A stretch of 64,000 bases of DNA. Origin: Sphingomonas sp. S-NIH.Pt15_0812 (GTDB lineage: Bacteria > Pseudomonadota > Alphaproteobacteria > Sphingomonadales > Sphingomonadaceae). The stretch covers positions 1 through 64,000 of the forward strand of contig NZ_QLJH01000003.1 of assembly GCF_003951315.1 (NCBI RefSeq). The letters are read 5' to 3'. Positions 9,401 through 19,142 of this stretch are shown piece after piece; positions within the stretch are counted from its first letter, which is position 1, and each line of letters opens with the position of its first letter. The translations under genes were made by a program, and so were the position numbers. The notes beneath the pieces are model-generated. The model had not been told where the DNA came from, did no database searches, and saw only the letters and a list, made by a program, of their open reading frames with translations.

Positions 9401-10422
9401 ACGTCGACCTGTTCGATTTCGCGCTGCCGCCCGAGCGGATCGCGCTGCACCCCGCCGCCCCGCGCGACACGGCGCGGATGCTGGTGCTCGACGGCGAGGC
9501 GACGCTCGATCGCTCGGTCGGCGACCTGCCGCAGGCGCTGCGTGCCGGCGACTGCCTGGTCTTCAACGACACGCGCGTGATCCCGGCGCAGCTGGAGGGT
9601 CGGCGCGGCGAGGCCCGCATCGCCGCCACGCTCCACAAGCGCGAGGGGCCGCGCCGCTGGCGCGCCTTCGTCAAGGGGGCGAAGCGGCTGCGCGACGGCG
9701 ACCGGATCGACTTCGGCGCGGGCGTCGAGGCGACCAGCACGGCGCGCGGCGAGGATGGCAGCTGGCTGCTCGACTTCGCCGGCGACGAGCCGGTCGAGCT
9801 GCTGCTGGAGCGCGCCGGGCGGATGCCGCTGCCCCCCTATATCGCCGCCAAGCGCGGGATCGAGGCGCGCGACGCCGAGGATTACCAGACCATGTTCGCC
9901 GCCGATCCGGGCGCGGTCGCCGCGCCCACCGCGGCGCTGCACTTCACGCCCCGGCTGCTGGACGCGCTGACGGCGGCGGAGATCGGGCATGAGACGCTGA
10001 CGCTGCATGTCGGGGCGGGCACCTTCCTGCCGGTGAAGGCCGAGGACACGGCCGATCACAAGATGCATGCCGAATGGGGCCGGATCGACGCCGCCGTCGC
10101 CGATCGGCTGAACGCGGTGCGCGCGAAGGGCGGCCGGGTGATCGCGGTCGGCACCACCTCGCTCCGCCTGCTGGAGAGTGCGTGCCGGGAAGACGGCGTG
10201 ATCGCGCCCTTTGCCGGCGATACCGCGATCTTCATCACCCCCGGCTATCGCTTCCGCGCGATCGACGGGCTGATGACCAATTTCCACCTGCCGCGCTCGA
10301 CGCTGTTCATGCTGGTCTCGGCGCTGATGGGGCGCGAGCGGATGCAGGCCGCCTATGCCCATGCCATCGCGCAGGGCTATCGCTTCTATTCCTATGGCGA
10401 CGCGTCGCTGCTGATTCCCTGA
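9397..10422 (+). CDS. queA: S-adenosylmethionine:tRNA ribosyltransferase-isomerase QueA
   Basis: A 341-aa cytosolic enzyme that transfers the ribosyl part of SAM to preQ1 in tRNA, giving epoxyqueuosine. Family blocks are clear: [18 protein letters not shown] at the N-terminus, [61 protein letters not shown] and the C-terminal [12 protein letters not shown]. The start is TTG at 9397, overlapping the cyclophilin stop as TTGA. The family N-terminus begins exactly there and no ATG or GTG is available nearby. It belongs with tgt and yhhQ in queuosine synthesis. Confidence 0.96.
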   Translation: MNVDLFDFALPPERIALHPAAPRDTARMLVLDGEATLDRSVGDLPQALRAGDCLVFNDTRVIPAQLEGRRGEARIAATLHKREGPRRWRAFVKGAKRLRDGDRIDFGAGVEATSTARGEDGSWLLDFAGDEPVELLLERAGRMPLPPYIAAKRGIEARDAEDYQTMFAADPGAVAAPTAALHFTPRLLDALTAAEIGHETLTLHVGAGTFLPVKAEDTADHKMHAEWGRIDAAVADRLNAVRAKGGRVIAVGTTSLRLLESACREDGVIAPFAGDTAIFITPGYRFRAIDGLMTNFHLPRSTLFMLVSALMGRERMQAAYAHAIAQGYRFYSYGDASLLIP

Positions 10423-10432
10423 AGGGTCCGCC

Positions 10433-10966
10433 ATGCTGTTCCTCGCCCTGCTGCTCCAGGCCCCGGCGTCCCTTCCCAGCCCCCCGCCCCAGGACGCGCC
10501 CGAGATCCGCGTCACCGCGCCGGGCAAGGCGTTCGGCCAGACGCCCGCGACCCTGGTGGTCGAGCCGGTCGGCATGTTCCTGGCCGCCTGCGACGCGGAC
10601 GGCGATGCCGAGACGACCCGCAACGAGATGCAGGACTGCGTCGCGCGCAGCTTCGCGGCGTTCGACACGGGCCAGACCGGGCAGCTCCGCTACTTTCCCT
10701 TCGCCGACTGGGCGGAGCGCTATCTGGGCGATCGCAACGCGCTGCCCAGCCCCTTCGACGTCGATCGCGACGGCGACAACCAGGTCTCGCTCGACGAGCT
10801 CCAGGCGCATTTCTCGCGCCTGTTCACCCGGTTCGACCGCAACACAGACGGCGCGCTCAGCCGCGCCGAGCTGCTGACGATCCGCACCACCGCGGCCGAT
10901 GCCAACGGCCCCGTCCCAGACCCCGCCGCGCGGGGCCCTCGCAAGGAGCGGCGCGACCGCCGATGA
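10433..10966 (+). CDS. EF-hand domain protein, exported (between queA and tgt)
   Basis: A 177-aa protein with a short hydrophobic N-terminus that may be a signal peptide or anchor. It has EF-hand-like Asp-rich loops: [12 protein letters not shown] (about residues 54-65), [15 protein letters not shown] and [13 protein letters not shown]. The last two match the D-x-D-x-D-G calcium-binding pattern, with the usual hydrophobic and Glu positions. The likely role is calcium binding outside the cytoplasm; no enzymatic domain is seen. It is placed between queA and tgt, and its stop overlaps the tgt ATG (ATGA). The link with queuosine may be only operonic. Confidence 0.8.
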   Translation: MLFLALLLQAPASLPSPPPQDAPEIRVTAPGKAFGQTPATLVVEPVGMFLAACDADGDAETTRNEMQDCVARSFAAFDTGQTGQLRYFPFADWAERYLGDRNALPSPFDVDRDGDNQVSLDELQAHFSRLFTRFDRNTDGALSRAELLTIRTTAADANGPVPDPAARGPRKERRDRR

Positions 10967-12105
10967 GCCGGTTCACCTTCACGATTGCCACCACCGATGG
11001 CCGCGCGCGTACCGGCGCCATCGCGATGGAGCGCGGCACGATCCGCACCCCCGCCTTCATGCCGGTCGGCACCGCCGCCACCGTCAAGGCGATGAAGCCC
11101 GCCGACGTCGCCGCCTCGGGCGCGGACATATTGCTCGGCAACACCTATCACCTGATGCTACGGCCGGGGGCGGAGCGGGTCCACCGGCTGGGCGGGCTGC
11201 ACGGCTTCATGGGCTGGGACAAGCCGATCCTGACCGACAGCGGCGGCTATCAGGTGATGAGCCTCGCCGACCTGACCAAGCGGTCCGAAGAAGGCGTCGC
11301 CTTCAAGTCGCATCTCGACGGCACGCGCCACCTGCTCAGCCCCGAGCGGTCGATCGAGATCCAGCGGCTGCTCGGCTCCAACATCGTCATGGCGTTCGAC
11401 GAACTGGTGCCGACCACCTCGACGCGCGAGGTGCAGGCGGCGGCGATGGAACGCTCGATGCGCTGGGCGAAGCGGTCGCGCGACGCGTTCGACGGCGGCG
11501 GCGACCATGCCGAACACAATGCCATTTTCGGCATCCAGCAGGGCGCGCTGGACGAGGGATTGCGCAAGGCGTCGGCCGATGCGCTGATCGAGATCGGCTT
11601 CGACGGCTATGCGGTCGGCGGCCTGGCGGTCGGCGAGGGGCAGGAGGCGATGTTCGGCTGTCTCGACTTCGCGCCGAACCAGCTGCCCGCTGACAAGCCG
11701 CGCTACCTGATGGGCGTCGGCAAGCCGACCGATATCGTCGGCGCGGTGGAGCGCGGCATCGACATGTTCGACTGCGTGATGCCGACGCGCTCGGGCCGGA
11801 CGGGCCAGGCCTTCACCCGCACCGGCCCGCTCAACCTGCGCAACGCCCGCCACGGCGAGGACCAGGGGCCGCTCGACCCGACCTGCTCCTGCCCGGTCTG
11901 CGCGACCTGGAGCCGGGCCTATATCCACCATCTCGTGCGTTCGGGCGAGATATTGGGCGCGATGCTGATGACCGAGCATAATATCTGGTTCTATGAAACG
12001 CTGATGGCCGATCTGCGCGCGGCGATCGCCGAGGGCCGGCTGACCCGTTTCGCGACCGATTTCCGTGCGCTGTACGACGGCGCCGCCAAAGGAGAGACCG
12101 CATGA
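10963..12105 (+). CDS. tgt: Queuine/preQ1 tRNA-ribosyltransferase Tgt
   Basis: A 380-aa cytosolic enzyme that exchanges guanine at tRNA position 34 for preQ1. Visible signatures are [30 protein letters not shown], the catalytic [10 protein letters not shown], the second catalytic region [24 protein letters not shown], and the zinc site CSCPVC with a downstream His. Length is typical. It overlaps the EF-hand gene by ATGA at the start and the small downstream gene by ATGA at the end, so it is in the middle of a translationally coupled run. Confidence 0.97.
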   Translation: MSRFTFTIATTDGRARTGAIAMERGTIRTPAFMPVGTAATVKAMKPADVAASGADILLGNTYHLMLRPGAERVHRLGGLHGFMGWDKPILTDSGGYQVMSLADLTKRSEEGVAFKSHLDGTRHLLSPERSIEIQRLLGSNIVMAFDELVPTTSTREVQAAAMERSMRWAKRSRDAFDGGGDHAEHNAIFGIQQGALDEGLRKASADALIEIGFDGYAVGGLAVGEGQEAMFGCLDFAPNQLPADKPRYLMGVGKPTDIVGAVERGIDMFDCVMPTRSGRTGQAFTRTGPLNLRNARHGEDQGPLDPTCSCPVCATWSRAYIHHLVRSGEILGAMLMTEHNIWFYETLMADLRAAIAEGRLTRFATDFRALYDGAAKGETA

Positions 12106-12329
12106 CCGACACGACCGACCAGCCCAACGAAATCCTCGCCGCCGCCGCCGAGGTGAAGGCGCAGGCCGAGGCCGCCGCCGAAACGGTCGCCGCCAAGGCG
12201 CGCAACTGGCCGCTCGCCAAGATCGGCCTGGGCGTCGGCATCGGCTCGGCCGCCGTCGCGGCGGCGGTGCTCTATGCGCAGTCGAGCGGCAAGTCGTCCG
12301 ACCGCAAGGGGTCGAAGCACAAGGGCTGA
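12102..12329 (+). CDS. Small hypothetical single-pass membrane protein
   Basis: A 75-aa protein with an Ala/Glu/Lys-rich amphipathic first half (about residues 8-36), one hydrophobic segment ([18 protein letters not shown], about residues 46-63) and a basic tail [11 protein letters not shown]. No domain is recognised. The ATG overlaps the tgt stop (ATGA), so it is most likely expressed with tgt. A real gene is supported by the coupled start, the clean membrane segment and the terminator that follows. Confidence 0.65.
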   Translation: MTDTTDQPNEILAAAAEVKAQAEAAAETVAAKARNWPLAKIGLGVGIGSAAVAAAVLYAQSSGKSSDRKGSKHKG

Positions 12330-12342
12330 CCGGGCTTTGGGG

Positions 12343-12371
12343 AGGGGCGCGCATCCGTCGTGCGGGCCCCT
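12343..12371 (+). terminator. Terminator-like hairpin after the queA-tgt run
   Basis: An 11-nt stem with one mismatch (arms 12343-12353 and 12361-12371, AGGGGC core) and a 7-nt loop lies just after the 75-aa gene and before the convergent DUF421 gene. It lacks a clear U-tract. Confidence 0.45.
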
Positions 12372-12407
12372 TCGCGAGATGGAGTGCCCACGCCCGCGTG
12401 GTCAAAC

Positions 12408-12902
12408 CTAGGCGGCATCCTGCTTCTTGATGACGCTCACCTCGCCATCTCCTTCCATGACGATGCGCTCGACCTGGCTGAGATCGTCAACGCCGCCCTC
12501 CTCTCGCAGCTGCTGCATCAGCTCCTCGCGGCTCATCAGCGCTTTGCGCATGTTCTTCCACTGCAGCCGGCCGTCCTCGAACAGGATCATGGGCGGGGCC
12601 GCCGTCAGAAAGGCGAATCGCTTGAACCGGAAGCTGGCCCAGTTGAGCAGCCAGCTCCAGAACAGGATCGTCAGGACGAACACCGCGCTTTCGGTGATCG
12701 ACTGCGCGTCGCCGCTGAACGCGGGCTGAGCGCCATCGACGACCGCGACGACGACCAGAATGTCGGCGATGTTCACCTGACCGCCCTCGCGCTTGAGCAG
12801 GAAGCGCATGACGAGGAACAGGAACAGGTACATGATCGTGCCGCGCGCCATCACCTCCAACAGCGACAGCTCCGGCTTAAACATCGCCGACCAATCGGGC
12901 AT
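12408..12902 (-). CDS. DUF421 (YetF family) membrane protein
   Basis: A 164-aa protein with two to three N-terminal membrane helices, including TIMYLFLFLVMRFLLKREGG and ADILVVVAVVDGAQ. It continues into the YetF-type cytoplasmic domain with MILFEDGRLQWKNMRKALMS and an acidic C-terminus ending EVSVIKKQDAA. The family function is poorly defined (spore/membrane proteins in Bacillus, envelope proteins elsewhere). The ATG at 12902 follows GGAG closely; a TTG at 12926 is also open. It is divergent from the M16 peptidase gene. Confidence 0.85.
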   Translation of the reverse strand: MPDWSAMFKPELSLLEVMARGTIMYLFLFLVMRFLLKREGGQVNIADILVVVAVVDGAQPAFSGDAQSITESAVFVLTILFWSWLLNWASFRFKRFAFLTAAPPMILFEDGRLQWKNMRKALMSREELMQQLREEGGVDDLSQVERIVMEGDGEVSVIKKQDAA

Positions 12903-13078
12903 CGCGCTCTCCAATCGATCGCCCAACGTTCGAAATGCGACGATTGCCCCTCCCCGTGTCGCGCCGCGGGCGGCGCCGCACGGCGCGGCGAATGTCGGCG
13001 ACCGGCCCGATCCCGCTGGACGGCGGACGCCGATGATATAAGGTTCCCGGCGCGACTTCCCTGTTCCCGGAGCTTTGA

Positions 13079-15940
13079 ATGCGTCTGATCCGTGCCGGCC
13101 TGCTGCTGAGCGCCGCGCTGCTGCCCGCCCCTCTGCTGGCCCAGGCGGCCGCGCCCCAGGCCGCGCCGAACACGGCCACGAGCACCGCCAGCGTCGCGCC
13201 GCTCAACTTCACCGAGCGCACGCTGCCCAACGGCCTGCGCGTCTATGCGCTGCGCGACACCTCGACGCCGAACGTCTCGGTGCAGGTCTGGTACGATGTC
13301 GGGTCCAAGGACGATCCCAAGGGCCGCTCGGGCTTCGCGCACATGTTCGAGCATCTGATGTTCAAGGCGACGCGCAACCTGATGCCGGAGCAGATGGACC
13401 GGCTGACCGAGGATGTCGGCGGCTACAACAACGCCTCCACCAACGACGACTATACCAATTATTTCGAGGTGGTGCCCGCCAACCACCTGCAACGCCTGTT
13501 GTTCGCGGAGGCGGACCGGATGGCCAGCCTGGTCGTCGAGCCGGTCAGCTTCGCCTCCGAACGCGACGTGGTGAAGGAGGAACTGCGCCAGCGCACGCTC
13601 GCCCAGCCCTATGGCAAGCTGTTCTCCATCTATTATCCGGAAGTGTCCTACACCGCGCATCCCTATGCGCGGCCCGGCATCGGCAGCCTGGAGGAGCTTC
13701 AGTCCGCCGGGATCGACGATGTCCGCGCCTTCCACGCCACCTATTACCGGCCGGACAATGCGGTGCTGGTGGTGTCGGGCAATTTCGATCCCGCGCAGCT
13801 CGACCGCTGGGTCGACCAGTATTTCGCGCCGATCGCCAAGCCCGGCTATCCGATCCCCCGCGTGACCGTCGCCGAGCCGGCCCGCACCGCGCCGGTCACG
13901 CGCACCGTCTATGAGGCGAACACGCCGCTGCCCGCCGTGCTGATGAGCTGGCATGTCCCCGCCGACCGCGATCCGGACATCGCGGCGCTGTCGGTGCTGA
14001 ACGCGGTACTGGCGACAGGCGAAAGCTCGCGCCTCTATGAGAGCCTGGTCTATCGCGACCAGATCGCGCAATCGGCCGAGACCTTCTTCGACACCAAGCA
14101 GGGCACCGGTAACCTCGTCGCCTATGCGATCCTCGCCGGCGGCAAGACGGTGGCGCAGGGCGAGGCGGCGCTGATGCGCGAGATCGCGCGTCTGCGCGAC
14201 GCGCCCGTCTCGGCCGCCGAACTGGCGGAGGCGAAGAACCAGATCCTGACCGGCGCGATCCGCGCGCGCGAGACGGCGGAGGGCAAGGCGTCGACCCTCG
14301 CCTCCTCGGTCATCATCGATGGCGATCCGCGCGCCGCCGACCGCCAGCTCGCCGCGATCCAGCGGGTCACCGCCGCCGATGTGCAGCGCGTCGCGCGCCG
14401 CTATCTGAATGCGGCGCAGGCGGCGACGATCCGCTACCTGCCCGCCGAGCAGAAGCCGGCGAACGCCGCCGCCGATCCGGTGACCATCGCCCCGACGGTA
14501 CAGGTCGCCGCGCTCAAGGCCCCGGCCGATATCCCCGTCTTCACCCCCGCGCCCGAGGGCCAGCGCATCCAGCCGCCAGCCCCCGCCGCGCCCGTCGCCG
14601 CCGACCTTCCCCGGCCGGTCGAGACGCGGCTGGCCAATGGCCTGCGTGTCATCACCGTCGAGCGGCACGACCTGCCGCTGGTCACCGCGTCGCTGGTCGC
14701 GACCGGCGGCGCCGCGACCGATCCGGCGCGCGCGGCGGGCGCGTCCAGCCTGTCGGCGGCGCTGATGACCAAGGGCACCGCCACCCGCTCCGCCACCGAG
14801 ATCGCGCGCGCGGTCGAGTCGCTGGGCGGCGCGATCGAAAGCGATGCCAGCCGCGACGGCGCGTCGGTCGACCTGACGGTGAAGTCGGACCAGATCGATC
14901 CGGCGATGACCATCCTGGCCGACGTCGCGCAGCATCCCGCCTATGCGCCCGAGGAAATCGAGCGCGCCCGCGCCCAGGCGATCGACGGCATCACCGTCGC
15001 GTACAAGAACCCGGCGCAGCTTGCCGGGCTGGTGGCGGGCCGCGCGGTGTTCGGCGACCGGCCCTATGGCACGCCGCTGGAGGGGACGCCCGCCTCGCTC
15101 AAGGCCCTGACCCGGCAGGACCTGACCGCCGCCTATGCGCGGACCTGGGCCCCGTCCCGCTCCGCGCTGATCCTGGTCGGCGACATCACCCCGGCCAAGG
15201 CTCAGGCCCTGGCGCAGCGGCAGTTCGGCGGCTGGACCGTGCCGACCCCCGGCGCTTCGGCCGCCGCCGCCGCGGAGGCCGGCTTTCCGGCGCCGCGCGT
15301 GATCGTGGTCGACATGCCCGGCGCGGGCCAGGCCGGCGTGGTCGTGGCGCGCCCCGCGATCGCGCGGGCCGATCCGCGCTATTATCCGCTGGCGGTCGCC
15401 AATACCGTGCTGGGCGGCGGCTTCTCGTCGCGCCTGAATCAGGAAATCCGCATCAAGCGCGGCCTGGCCTATGGCGCGGGCAGCAGCCTGTCGGCCGGTC
15501 GCCGGCCGGGCGCGATCGCGGCGCGCACCCAGACCAAGAACGAGACGGCCGCCGAGGTCGTGTCGCTGATCGCTGCCGAGATGCAGCGCATGGGCCAGGC
15601 GCCCGTGCCGCCGAGCGAGCTGGACACGCGCAAGGCGGTGCTGGTCGGCAATTTCGGCCGCACCGTGGAGACGACCGACGGCATCGCCGGGCTGATCGGC
15701 GGCTATGTCGTGCAGGCGCTGCCGCTGACCGAGCTGGGCCGCTACACCGCCGAGGTGCAGGGCGTCGATCCGGCGGCGGTGCAGTCGGCGGCGGCGGCGT
15801 TGCTCGACCCCAAGGCAGCGAGCATCGTCGTGGTGGGTGATGCCAAGCAGTTCCTGGAGCCGCTGCGCAAGGCCTATCCCAAGGTGGAGGTGGTGCCGGC
15901 CGCCTCGCTCGACCTGGATCGCGCGACGTTGACGAAATAG
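13079..15940 (+). CDS. M16 family zinc peptidase, tandem (pitrilysin-like), exported
   Basis: A 953-aa periplasmic protein with a signal peptide (MRLIRAGLLLSAALLPAPLLAQ). It holds two M16 units in tandem. The first has the inverted zinc motif H-x-x-E-H (HMFEH, H88/E91/H92) and a downstream acidic helix (ERDVVKEELRQR, around residues 161-168) that supplies the third ligand. The second unit, starting after a Pro/Ala linker at about residue 510, has the fold segments (RPVETRLANGLRVITVERHDLPLV) but no H-x-x-E-H, as in the inactive halves of pitrilysin-type enzymes. Expected role: peptide degradation in the periplasm. The start is supported by GGAG upstream. Confidence 0.92.
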   Translation: MRLIRAGLLLSAALLPAPLLAQAAAPQAAPNTATSTASVAPLNFTERTLPNGLRVYALRDTSTPNVSVQVWYDVGSKDDPKGRSGFAHMFEHLMFKATRNLMPEQMDRLTEDVGGYNNASTNDDYTNYFEVVPANHLQRLLFAEADRMASLVVEPVSFASERDVVKEELRQRTLAQPYGKLFSIYYPEVSYTAHPYARPGIGSLEELQSAGIDDVRAFHATYYRPDNAVLVVSGNFDPAQLDRWVDQYFAPIAKPGYPIPRVTVAEPARTAPVTRTVYEANTPLPAVLMSWHVPADRDPDIAALSVLNAVLATGESSRLYESLVYRDQIAQSAETFFDTKQGTGNLVAYAILAGGKTVAQGEAALMREIARLRDAPVSAAELAEAKNQILTGAIRARETAEGKASTLASSVIIDGDPRAADRQLAAIQRVTAADVQRVARRYLNAAQAATIRYLPAEQKPANAAADPVTIAPTVQVAALKAPADIPVFTPAPEGQRIQPPAPAAPVAADLPRPVETRLANGLRVITVERHDLPLVTASLVATGGAATDPARAAGASSLSAALMTKGTATRSATEIARAVESLGGAIESDASRDGASVDLTVKSDQIDPAMTILADVAQHPAYAPEEIERARAQAIDGITVAYKNPAQLAGLVAGRAVFGDRPYGTPLEGTPASLKALTRQDLTAAYARTWAPSRSALILVGDITPAKAQALAQRQFGGWTVPTPGASAAAAAEAGFPAPRVIVVDMPGAGQAGVVVARPAIARADPRYYPLAVANTVLGGGFSSRLNQEIRIKRGLAYGAGSSLSAGRRPGAIAARTQTKNETAAEVVSLIAAEMQRMGQAPVPPSELDTRKAVLVGNFGRTVETTDGIAGLIGGYVVQALPLTELGRYTAEVQGVDPAAVQSAAAALLDPKAASIVVVGDAKQFLEPLRKAYPKVEVVPAASLDLDRATLTK

Positions 15941-16101
15941 GCGAGGCTCCATTCCCGAAGCGCATCGACGTTGCCCATGTCCACGAGACCCGGCATCGTC
16001 ATCACGAGCGTGGCGGAGCGGTTCAAGGCGTCCGGAGCGGGCGCCGGATCGCTTCGCTACGCGCGCAGCGCCGGATCGGAATCGCCGAAGACCAAATCGG
16101 A

Positions 16102-17010
16102 TCAGCGGATATAATCGGTCAGGCTGAGCTTCGAGACTTGGCTGAACACCGAATAGCTGGCCTTCAGCACCTGTTGCTGCTGGTCCAGTTCGGTGGACAA
16201 TTGCGCGTAATCGGCATCTTCCGCATCGGCGATCACGCCCTTGAGCAGCGTGCTGCGTTCCGCGGCCCGCGTGCCGAGCGATTCGAGCAGCGCCTGTTTG
16301 CGGCCGTTTTCGCCGTCGATCGACCGCACGCCGGACAGGGCCTTCTGGATCTGCTCCGCCGCGCTCTGCATCGCCGCCTTCTGCGCCGCCGTCGGCGTGC
16401 TGCCGATATCGCCGGCCTCCGCCAGGGTACGGAACGCCTGGAGCAGGTCGCCGCCGAGTTCCCGCGCCGACACGCCGTATGTCACGTCGATCGCGTCGCC
16501 GACCCGCGCCGAGGCGCGCACGCCGTCATCGGCGAAGGCGGTGGCGGTCGTGGCGCCGACCGTATCGGCCAGCGTCACCGGCTTGAAGGGCGTGCCCTGG
16601 GTCTGGCTGCCGGCGAACAGCGCCACTTCGCCGTCACTGGCATTGAGCGCGTTGCGGACCTGCTGAAACGCACCGGCGATCGCGCCCTGCACGCCGGTGC
16701 CGTCTCCGGTCCCCGCCGCGGTCAGCAACGCCGTGCGCAGGCTGGTCACCGACTCGTCGATGGCACCGATATTGGTGGCGTAGAGCGACAACGTCGTGCC
16801 GAGCTGCGACGCCGCCTTGCCTTGCGCCTCCTGCCGGGCGAGCATGTTGCGCGTCGAGAGCGAGCGGACCGCATCGCTGCCGAGGCCGGCGAGGTCGGGC
16901 GCTTTCTTGCCCGAGCTGAGCTTGGTGATCACGTCGTTCAGCTTGCCGGTGGCGCGGGCCATGCCGGCGGCCTGCGCCTGCTGAAGCGGAATGGTGGCGA
17001 TACGGGTCAT
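16102..17010 (-). CDS. flgL: Flagellar hook-associated protein 3 (FlgL)
   Basis: A 302-aa flagellin-like protein forming the hook-filament junction. The N-terminal helix region (MTRIATIPLQQAQAAGMARATGKL, then LSSGKKAPDLAGLGSDA) and the C-terminal helix (QQQQVLKASYSVFSQVSKLSL) are the D0/D1 parts shared with flagellins. The central part is short. It lies last in the minus-strand run flgE-flgK-flgL. The order and its length distinguish it from a true flagellin, of which there is none in the window. Confidence 0.9.
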   Translation of the reverse strand: MTRIATIPLQQAQAAGMARATGKLNDVITKLSSGKKAPDLAGLGSDAVRSLSTRNMLARQEAQGKAASQLGTTLSLYATNIGAIDESVTSLRTALLTAAGTGDGTGVQGAIAGAFQQVRNALNASDGEVALFAGSQTQGTPFKPVTLADTVGATTATAFADDGVRASARVGDAIDVTYGVSARELGGDLLQAFRTLAEAGDIGSTPTAAQKAAMQSAAEQIQKALSGVRSIDGENGRKQALLESLGTRAAERSTLLKGVIADAEDADYAQLSTELDQQQQVLKASYSVFSQVSKLSLTDYIR

Positions 17011-17019
17011 GACCGATCC

Positions 17020-19125
17020 TTATTTGATGGTGCCGAGCAGCGAGTCGAACATCTGGTTCGCGACGCTGATCAGCCGGGCGGAGGCGGAGTAGCTGTTCTG
17101 GAGCACGACGAGCTGGCCCAGTTCCTCGTCCAGGTTGACGCCCGAGAAGCTGTCGCGCCGGGCGGCGGCGTCGTTGCGGCGATCGCCGGTTTCCTCGGCG
17201 CGCTCCTTGGCGCGGCTGGCGGTGCCCGCCGTCTCGCCCAGCACCCTGGTGGCGAGCTGCTGGACGCTGGTGGTGCCGTCCCGCCCGAGCTCGGTCGCGG
17301 CCGAGAGGGCGTTGATGACATCGCTCGCACCCGAGCGGTCGCCGACGCCCAGCGCCTTCTGCCCGACCGAGGCGGCCTGTAGCCGGGCCAGCGGCACGCG
17401 GGTGGCGTCGGCCGTCATGATGCGGCTGATGCTGGCGCCGGCCAGCCCCGCCTCATGGCCGCCGAACCCGGCCATGGCCGAGAAGCCCAGGCCGGTCGTG
17501 CCACGGGTGGTGGTATCCCGCCGGATCGACACCTCGGCACCGCCATTGGTGCTGCTGGCGCTGAACCGGATGCGGCCGCCATCGTCGAGCGAGAAGGCAC
17601 CGTATCGCGCCAGCGGACTGGCGTTCAGTTCGGTCACCAGGTCGCCGACCTTGGCCCCGGCGCTGCCGGTCAGGCTGTAGGTCGCCGCGACCCGTCCGTT
17701 GGAGTCGCGGACCGCCATCTCCACGGTCGCGCCGGCCGAGAAGTTCAGCCCGTGTGCGTCGCTCGCCACGAAGCCGGAGGGGACGAGCGGCGCGGTCTTG
17801 CTGCGCACCACGTCGTTCAGCCCGAAATAGTGCGAGAAGCCGACGCCGCCGCGCGCGCTGGGGTTGCTGCCGTCCTGCGCGACCACCACGCCGTTGGTGC
17901 TGCCCGCCGCCGTGATCGACAAGCTGCCATTGGTGAAACTGGCGGTGGCCGCTCCGCCCAATCCGGCATTGATCGCGGCGATCGCGTCATCGACGGTCGA
18001 CAGGCCGGACAGGTCGATCGTGGACTGACCGACCAGCGTACCGTCGCGCGCGGTGACCGCCACGGTGATGCCGCCGCCGAACCCCAGCCGGTCGCTGCCG
18101 GACAGCAAGGTCGGCCGCCCCTCCAGCCGATTGGGCGCGGGCACGGCCGTACCGGCGTTGCTGGCGGCGTTCAGCGCCTTGGCGAGGCCGGTAAAGACCG
18201 AGCCCAGCCGCTCGGCGAAATCGGGCAGTTGCCGGTCGCGCAGGTCGATCAACCCGCCCAGCTTGCCGCCGAGCTGCGGCCCGTCCAGCGTCTCGCCCGT
18301 GGCGGCGCCGGATACGCCCTTCTCGTCGGCGAAATGCACCGTGATCGCCGGATAGCCCGAGGTCATGGTCGCCGAGCCGTTGCTGTCATAGCTCAACTGG
18401 CGTGGCAGCTTGTCGAGCAGCGTCGCGCCGCCCTTGGTCGCGATGGTGATGCGGCCATTGGGCAGGCGCTGCGTGTCGATGCCGATCAGCCCCGACAATT
18501 CCTCAATCGCCGTGGTCCGCCGGTCGGCCGCGCCGGCCGAACTCTGCCCCAGCGCCTCGGCCCGGGAAATATCGTCGTTCAGGCCGTGCAGCGTCTGGAG
18601 CAGCGTGTTGATCCGCCGCACCGTCTGCCCGGTATCCTGGTCCACCTCGCTCCGCATCGCCTCGACATCGCTGCCGATCGACTGCATCGTCGCGACCGTA
18701 TCGGCGATCGCCCCCATCATGGCCGCGGCCGCCTGCGTGCCGGCGGTGGTACCGCCGGTCGTGCCGCCGAGCGCGGTGGTGGTGGCGATGATCGCCTGCA
18801 ACCGGCCCGGCAGCGCGGTCTCCGATCCCGGCGATCCGAGCAGCGCCTGCAGGCGTTGCAGATAGTCGGAGGCGGTGGCCGCCGCGCCCGCATCGCTCGC
18901 GCGGCCAAGGACCACATCCTCCAGGTAGCGGTCGGCGACCCGGGCGGGTTCGCCGACCAGCACGCCGTTGGTCCGGCCGCCGGCCACGCCGGTCTGCTGC
19001 GACACTCTTTCGCGCGCATAGCCGGTCGTGTTGACGTTGGCGATGTTGTTGGACGCGGTGCGGATGCCGGCCTGCGCCGCGTTGAGGCCCGACAGGGCCG
19101 ATGACAGGATCTGACTGAGCGACAC
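17020..19125 (-). CDS. flgK: Flagellar hook-associated protein 1 (FlgK)
   Basis: A 701-aa protein, the first junction ring between hook and filament. The N-terminal rod-type motif is seen (SSALSGLNAAQAGIRTASNNIANVNTTGYAR, where NNIANVNTTGY is diagnostic), together with the C-terminal motif NLDEELGQLVVLQNSYSASARLI. Longer than the enterobacterial protein (about 550 aa), with the extra length in the variable middle. The start is GTG at 19125 with AAGGAA upstream. It is co-transcribed with flgE and flgL. Confidence 0.95.
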   Translation of the reverse strand: MSLSQILSSALSGLNAAQAGIRTASNNIANVNTTGYARERVSQQTGVAGGRTNGVLVGEPARVADRYLEDVVLGRASDAGAAATASDYLQRLQALLGSPGSETALPGRLQAIIATTTALGGTTGGTTAGTQAAAAMMGAIADTVATMQSIGSDVEAMRSEVDQDTGQTVRRINTLLQTLHGLNDDISRAEALGQSSAGAADRRTTAIEELSGLIGIDTQRLPNGRITIATKGGATLLDKLPRQLSYDSNGSATMTSGYPAITVHFADEKGVSGAATGETLDGPQLGGKLGGLIDLRDRQLPDFAERLGSVFTGLAKALNAASNAGTAVPAPNRLEGRPTLLSGSDRLGFGGGITVAVTARDGTLVGQSTIDLSGLSTVDDAIAAINAGLGGAATASFTNGSLSITAAGSTNGVVVAQDGSNPSARGGVGFSHYFGLNDVVRSKTAPLVPSGFVASDAHGLNFSAGATVEMAVRDSNGRVAATYSLTGSAGAKVGDLVTELNASPLARYGAFSLDDGGRIRFSASSTNGGAEVSIRRDTTTRGTTGLGFSAMAGFGGHEAGLAGASISRIMTADATRVPLARLQAASVGQKALGVGDRSGASDVINALSAATELGRDGTTSVQQLATRVLGETAGTASRAKERAEETGDRRNDAAARRDSFSGVNLDEELGQLVVLQNSYSASARLISVANQMFDSLLGTIK

Positions 19126-19142
19126 CGCGTCCGTTCCTTATC

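Noticed and set aside
12851..15952. A very long open frame on the minus strand opposite the M16 peptidase
   Set aside because: High G+C third positions keep the opposite strand open. The translation is Arg/His/Gly-rich without any domain, while the plus strand has a signal peptide and the zinc motif.
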